A stretch of DNA of 33,969 nucleotides from positions 1 through 33,969 of the forward strand of contig CAMJVA010000002.1 in assembly GCA_946409145.1 (NCBI GenBank). The letters are read 5' to 3'. The notes under the pieces were generated by a model that was not told where the DNA came from, did not search any database, and was given only the letters and a program-made list of their open reading frames with translations. Each line of letters starts with the position of its first letter. The stretch's first letter is position 1. Positions 30,419 through 33,969 of the stretch are shown here, piece after piece. The position numbers were made by a program, and so were the translations under genes. Source of the stretch: an uncultured Enterococcus sp. (lineage in GTDB: Bacteria > Bacillota > Bacilli > Lactobacillales > Enterococcaceae).

Positions 30419-31344
30419 TTAATTTACATCATCCTTATGAAGAAAAACAAATTCCAACAGGAGATGTTGTTTTAGCTCTTGGTTTTTTTGATGGGTTGCA
30501 TAAAGGTCATCAAGCAGTCATTGCAGCAGGAAAAAAAGAAGCGAACAAAAGAAACCTTCCTTTAGCTTTAATGACGTTTAACCAACATCCTTCCATTGTT
30601 TTTCATAAACAAAATCCGGAAATTTCTCAGTATTTAACGAATTTACCAGAGAAAAAACGCTTGTTAGAAACTCTAGGAGTGGATATTTTATATGTGGTAG
30701 AATTCACCAGTGATTTTGCTGCCCTTTTTCCCCAAGATTTTGTAGATCAATATATTGTAGGACTTCATGGAAAAGTAGTGGTGTGTGGCTTTGATTACAC
30801 TTATGGTCCGAAAGATATTGCCGATGTAGCTCACCTGCCACATTATGGAAAAGGAAGATTTCTCTTAAAAGCTATTGAAAAATACGAAGAAGATGGGGAA
30901 AAAGTTAGCTCCACGAGAATTCGTGAAGATTTGCGAAGTGGGAAAATAGAAGAAGCGAATGAATTATTAGGCCGTCCTTATTCTTTTTCTGGTGTGGTTG
31001 TTCACGGTGAAGCGAGAGGAAGAACTTTAGGCTATCCCACAGCAAACTTGCAAGTAGCTGAAGATGTTTTTATTCCCACTATTGGAGTTTACGCGACGAA
31101 AATTTTAGTGAAAAAGAAATGGTATATCGCTATGACCTCAGTTGGGCATAATAATACCTTTGGGGAAGGACGAGACTTATCTGTTGAAGTGAATATTTTG
31201 CATTTTAATGGGGATATTTACGGAGAAAAAGTGGTCTTAGAGTGGTATCATCTGTTGCGTCCCCAAGTAAAATTTAAAAACGCTGAAGAATTAATCACTC
31301 AATTAGGACAAGACAAAATGGACACTGAAAATTATTTTAAATAA
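30409..31344 (+). CDS. ribF: Bifunctional riboflavin kinase / FAD synthetase (RibF)
   Basis: RibF phosphorylates riboflavin to FMN and adenylates FMN to FAD. The 311-residue protein has the N-terminal nucleotidyltransferase motif GFFDGLHKGHQ (25-35) and SSTRIR (167-172), and the C-terminal kinase domain with GEARGRTLGYPTANL (200-214). The product supplies cofactor to FabK, the FabK-like flavoprotein and the nitroreductase encoded in this window. No FMN riboswitch lies in front, because the gene is coupled to truB. The ribosome binding site GGAGGAG lies within truB. Confidence 0.96.
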   Translation: MEVINLHHPYEEKQIPTGDVVLALGFFDGLHKGHQAVIAAGKKEANKRNLPLALMTFNQHPSIVFHKQNPEISQYLTNLPEKKRLLETLGVDILYVVEFTSDFAALFPQDFVDQYIVGLHGKVVVCGFDYTYGPKDIADVAHLPHYGKGRFLLKAIEKYEEDGEKVSSTRIREDLRSGKIEEANELLGRPYSFSGVVVHGEARGRTLGYPTANLQVAEDVFIPTIGVYATKILVKKKWYIAMTSVGHNNTFGEGRDLSVEVNILHFNGDIYGEKVVLEWYHLLRPQVKFKNAEELITQLGQDKMDTENYFK

Positions 31345-31346
31345 GG

Positions 31347-31382
31347 AAAAAAACTGTGGCATTTCTATGCCACAGTTTTTTT
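31347..31382. terminator. Bidirectional terminator, ribF / hemW
   Basis: AAAAACTGTGGCAT and its exact inverse ATGCCACAGTTTTT surround a TTCT loop between two convergent genes. Confidence 0.9.
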
Positions 31383-31389
31383 GTATTTC

Positions 31390-32535
31390 TTAAAGTAAAA
31401 ATTCTTCAAACACTAAATTTCCTAAGAGCAAACTTTTTCTAGTTAGGAAAAGACGATTGTTTTTCAATTCTACTAGTCCATCACTTAATAATTTTTTAGT
31501 GACGGTTCCAAAAACCTCCTCATAGGAGACTTGAAATTTTTCTTCAAAGTGTGAGAGAGAAACTCCTTCTTTTTTCCGAAGACCTAAAAACATTTCTTCT
31601 TCCATTTGATTTTTTTTGCTTAAAGTTTCTTCTTCTAAAAGAGGAAGCTGTTCATTATTTAAGGCGTTTAAATAATGAGGAACAGGGCCTAAATTTTTAT
31701 ACCGTTTATTACCTAAATATCCAGAAGCTCCTGCTCCAAAACCAAAGTAATGTTCATTATTCCAATACATTAAATTATGCTTGGACTGGAAACCAGCTTT
31801 AGAAAAATTACTAATTTCATATTGGAAAATATTATTTTTCTCTAAACGCTCTTTAGCAAGGTCAAACATATCCGCTGCCACATCGTCACTTGGTAAAACC
31901 AAATGTCCTTGCCGCACCCAATTCATAAAATAAGTTTTATTTTCTAAAATTAAGGAATATAAAGAATAATGGGGTAGGTCAAGAGACAAAGCGTCATTTA
32001 ACGTGGCAGAAAAATTATCCATACTTTGTCCGGGTAAAGCGTAAATCAAGTCAATAGATACATTGTGAAAGCCCACTTTATCTAAACGTTTCATGGTGGT
32101 AAAAATATCTTCCCGGTTATGACTTCGCCCAATTTTTTTCAATAACTCATTGTCAAAAGTTTGAACGCCTAAAGAAATTCTATCTACTTTATGATCTAAT
32201 AAGACTTTCATTTTGTCTTCTGATAAATCTCCTGGATTTGCTTCAACTGTAAATTCTTGTAGTTTTTCCGGGAATAGTTCATTGACACCAGTAAGTAAAA
32301 CATCTAATTGGTGCGCACTTAAAGCAGTGGGTGTACCTCCGCCAATATATAAGGTCTCTAGTGTTCGAGGATATTTTTTCATTGTTAAAGAAATTTCTTT
32401 AAGTAACCCTTGGATATAGTCATCCACAGGTTGTCCTTTTAAGAAAAATTTATTAAAGTCGCAATAAAAACAAATTTGCTCACAAAAAGGAATATGAATG
32501 TAAGCAGCGATTTTTTTTAGGTCATGATTCGTCAT
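31390..32535 (-). CDS. hemW: HemW-type radical SAM protein, putative heme chaperone
   Basis: The 381-residue protein opens with AAYIHIPFCEQICFYCDF, a radical SAM C-x3-C-x2-C cluster (Cys18, Cys22, Cys25). It lacks the extra Cys that follows in true coproporphyrinogen dehydrogenase HemN, and the next residues (DFNKF) are HemW-like. TLYIGGGTPTALS, FTVEANPGDLS, RISLGVQTFDNELLKKIGRSHN and the C-terminal HemN_C-like winged helix complete the family picture. HemW in Lactococcus binds heme and has been described as a chaperone. A minus-strand TATAAT (32610-32605) with TTGGGG 17 bp upstream and a GAAAGGAA site precede the start. The location beside hrcA-grpE is conserved in Bacilli. Confidence 0.92.
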   Translation of the reverse strand: MTNHDLKKIAAYIHIPFCEQICFYCDFNKFFLKGQPVDDYIQGLLKEISLTMKKYPRTLETLYIGGGTPTALSAHQLDVLLTGVNELFPEKLQEFTVEANPGDLSEDKMKVLLDHKVDRISLGVQTFDNELLKKIGRSHNREDIFTTMKRLDKVGFHNVSIDLIYALPGQSMDNFSATLNDALSLDLPHYSLYSLILENKTYFMNWVRQGHLVLPSDDVAADMFDLAKERLEKNNIFQYEISNFSKAGFQSKHNLMYWNNEHYFGFGAGASGYLGNKRYKNLGPVPHYLNALNNEQLPLLEEETLSKKNQMEEEMFLGLRKKEGVSLSHFEEKFQVSYEEVFGTVTKKLLSDGLVELKNNRLFLTRKSLLLGNLVFEEFLL

Positions 32536-32604
32536 TATGAATTCCTTTCAAAAAGTTACAATGTTTTTTTTCAGCTTCTTGATTTTAGCACAGGTTGAAA
32601 AAAC

Positions 32605-32633
32605 ATTATACTAAAGAAAAAAATTTTCCCCAA
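32605..32633 (-). promoter_or_regulatory. Promoter of hemW
   Basis: Minus-strand TTGGGG (32633-32628), 17-bp spacer, TATAAT (32610-32605). The start codon is about 70 bp downstream. Confidence 0.5.
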
Positions 32634-32661
32634 GTGAGCTAAAAATAAAGATTTTTATAAA

Positions 32662-32688
32662 TTAGCACTCATAAATAAAGAGTGCTAA
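32662..32688. promoter_or_regulatory. CIRCE operator 1 (perfect)
   Basis: TTAGCACTC-N9-GAGTGCTAA is an exact match to the HrcA-binding CIRCE consensus, located 18 bp upstream of the hrcA -35. Confidence 0.97.
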
Positions 32689-32705
32689 TTTTTGGTGTTT
32701 TTTCC

Positions 32706-32734
32706 TTGACATTCCTTCTAAGACTTGATATGAT
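32706..32734 (+). promoter_or_regulatory. Heat-shock operon promoter (hrcA)
   Basis: TTGACA (32706-32711), 17-bp spacer, TATGAT (32729-32734), bracketed by two CIRCE elements. Confidence 0.9.
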
Positions 32735-32744
32735 GACTTTGGAT

Positions 32745-32771
32745 TTAGCACTTGGAGTAAATGAGTGCTAG
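32745..32771. promoter_or_regulatory. CIRCE operator 2
   Basis: TTAGCACTT-N9-GAGTGCTAG matches CIRCE at 16 of 18 arm positions. It covers the predicted transcription start region. Confidence 0.92.
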
Positions 32772-32787
32772 AAAAGAGGTGAGTCAT

Positions 32788-33837
32788 TTGCTTACAAAAA
32801 GACAAGAAGACATCCTTTTCCTAATTATCCAAACTTATACCACGACACATAGTCCTGTTGGTTCGAAATTTTTAATGTCTGCTGGAATTAAAGCTTCTAG
32901 TGCAACTATTAGAAATGAAATGAGTATTTTAGAAGAAAAAGGATTGCTCCAAAAAACCCATTCTTCTTCTGGACGTATTCCCTCTTTTTCTGGCCTACGT
33001 TACTATGTGGATCATTTAGTTTCCCCAAGTAATATTCCCCATCCTGAAATCCAAATGATTCAAAACGCTTTTCAGCAACCTTTTAAAGAAATTGATGATA
33101 TTATTGAAACTTCGGCGAAAATTTTATCTCAATTAACAAGCTACACTGCTTTTTCTTTAGGGCCTGAATTAAAAGAGCGCCGGTTAACTGGTTTTCGGAT
33201 TGTACCTTTAAATGATTATCAAGTTATTGCTTTAATCATTACTGATTATGGGAATGTGGAAAGTCAAATTTTTAATATTCCACCAGAAATTGAAAGTTCA
33301 GATTTACAAAAAATGGTAAACATTATTAATGAACGTTTAGTAGGTGAAGATCTTTTAAGTGTCTATCACAAATTACGCACAGAAATACCTTTAATTTTAC
33401 AACGGTATTTCCAATCCCCATTAAATATGAGTCAACTTTTTGATGAATTATTTAATCAAACGTTTATGGACCATGTTTTTGTTGGTGGAAAAATGAATTT
33501 GTTAGATTTTCATTTTCATAAGGATATGGAACAATTTCGCTCTGTTTATTCCTTAATTGAAAATAGACAAGCAATTAGCGAACTTTTAGAAAAACAAATG
33601 CTCAATGAAAATAGTATTGCTGTTGCTATTGGAGATGAAATTGGGAATGAAGCTTTAGACGATATGTCAATGATTACTGCTAGTTATGAAGTTTCAGGTC
33701 ACGGAAAAGGAACTATTGCTTTATTGGGACCTACTGTGATGCCTTATTCAAAAATTATTGGCTTAATGAAAGTTTTTTCTAAAGAACTTTCCCAAGGATT
33801 AACAGATTATTACCAACGCTTAGATCGGGAAGAATAA
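32788..33837 (+). CDS. hrcA: Heat-inducible repressor HrcA
   Basis: HrcA represses the class I heat-shock operons (hrcA-grpE-dnaK-dnaJ and groESL) by binding CIRCE, with GroEL as modulator. From the TTG at 32788 the protein has 349 residues and begins MLTKRQEDILFLIIQTYTTT; the HTH part contains SPVGSKFL and KASSATIRNEMSILEEKGLLQKTHSSSGRIPS, and the C-terminal GAF-like domain has TASYEVSGHGKGTIALLGPTVMPYSKIIGLM. The TTG is preferred because AGAGGTGAG (32775-32783) precedes it properly and the N terminus then matches the family; an ATG at 32761 lies inside CIRCE 2 and has no ribosome binding site. Confidence 0.95.
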   Translation: MLTKRQEDILFLIIQTYTTTHSPVGSKFLMSAGIKASSATIRNEMSILEEKGLLQKTHSSSGRIPSFSGLRYYVDHLVSPSNIPHPEIQMIQNAFQQPFKEIDDIIETSAKILSQLTSYTAFSLGPELKERRLTGFRIVPLNDYQVIALIITDYGNVESQIFNIPPEIESSDLQKMVNIINERLVGEDLLSVYHKLRTEIPLILQRYFQSPLNMSQLFDELFNQTFMDHVFVGGKMNLLDFHFHKDMEQFRSVYSLIENRQAISELLEKQMLNENSIAVAIGDEIGNEALDDMSMITASYEVSGHGKGTIALLGPTVMPYSKIIGLMKVFSKELSQGLTDYYQRLDREE

Positions 33838-33857
33838 TTAAGGAAGAAGGGACATAA

Positions 33858-33969
33858 GTGACAAAAGAAATGAATGAAGAAAATAATCTTAAAGAAGAAA
33901 ATCTGAAAGAAGAAAATCTTAAAGAAGAAAATCTGAAAGAAGAACCTGTTGAAGAAACAACTGAAAAAG
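33858..33969 (+). CDS. grpE: GrpE nucleotide exchange factor, N-terminal fragment
   Basis: A GTG at 33858 follows AAGAAGGG and opens a frame that runs off the window end. The visible 37 residues start MTKEMNEENN and consist of an acidic, disordered-looking stretch with four tandem NLKEE units, then PVEETTEK. GrpE proteins have such disordered acidic N termini, and the position right after hrcA is the standard hrcA-grpE-dnaK order. The conserved GrpE core is outside the window, so the identity rests on context and composition. An ATG at 33870 is an alternative start. Confidence 0.8.
   Translation, partial: MTKEMNEENNLKEENLKEENLKEENLKEEPVEETTEK
33885..33944 (+). repeat. Tandem 15-bp repeat in grpE (4 copies, NLKEE)
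   Basis: Units AAT-CTT-AAA-GAA-GAA and AAT-CTG-AAA-GAA-GAA alternate A-B-A-B, so the block is also an exact 30-bp tandem duplication. Length changes by slippage would stay in frame. Confidence 0.95.

Noticed and set aside
32585..32591. TTAGCAC near hemW as a third CIRCE
   Set aside because: Only one half-site, with no inverse arm at the proper distance.
33885..33944. Repeats as a CRISPR array
   Set aside because: Units are directly adjacent without spacers, in frame and coding.
1..33969. Prophage, transposon, toxin-antitoxin or defence system
   Set aside because: No integrase, transposase, terminase, small paired genes or codon shift was seen; the genes are core metabolism and housekeeping.

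Overview
The window is AT-rich Gram-positive (Bacillota) chromosome. Strong AGGAGG-type ribosome binding sites, frequent TTG/GTG starts, FabT-type and CIRCE operators, and the fabT-fabH-acpP-fabK-fabD-fabG-fabF-accB-fabZ-accC-accD-accA order point to Lactobacillales. The order matches the enterococcal type II fatty acid synthesis (FAS II) cluster as I remember it, so Enterococcaceae is my best guess; the species cannot be named from sequence alone. I see no mobile element, CRISPR array, rRNA or tRNA. Essentially all of it reads as core chromosome.

Layout. 1-107 is the 3' end of ruvB with a terminator. 214-1891 holds a TetR-family regulator, a divergently placed OsmC-like gene and a low-molecular-weight tyrosine phosphatase. 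1898-2965 (minus) is a FabK-like/nitronate monooxygenase-like flavoprotein with a Cys-rich tail; it carries a FabT-type operator and is divergent from the FAS II operon. 3206-12617 is a single tightly packed 12-gene operon for malonyl-CoA production (accBCDA) and fatty acid elongation (fabH, acpP, fabK, fabD, fabG, fabF, fabZ), headed by its regulator fabT, with two tandem FabT-type boxes overlapping the promoter start region. The operon ends in an inverted-repeat element plus terminator (12621-12787).

13061-16673 holds an unrecognised protein, a YfcC/DcuC-family carrier with an unusually long acidic extracytoplasmic segment, and an NfsA-type nitroreductase. 16923-21367 is the housekeeping run zapA-cvpA-mutS2, then trxA and an unrecognised 180-residue protein. 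21688-24366 is adhE (ethanol fermentation), preceded by a perfect TGTGA-N6-TCACA dyad of the Rex type. 24414-25301 (minus) is a two-domain VOC dioxygenase. Then come queA; yidC2 and acyP on the minus strand; a SpoU-type rRNA methylase; an HD-domain protein; truB-ribF; hemW (minus); and hrcA with two CIRCE elements. The window ends in the start of grpE, which opens with a tandem NLKEE repeat.

Most genes are well-known families. The points most worth a second look are the FabT-type box in front of the divergent FabK-like flavoprotein, the tandem FabT boxes, the inverted-repeat element after accA, the YfcC insert, the Rex-type sites at adhE, the grpE repeat and two unrecognised proteins. I did not find convincing evidence of a wholly new multi-gene system.
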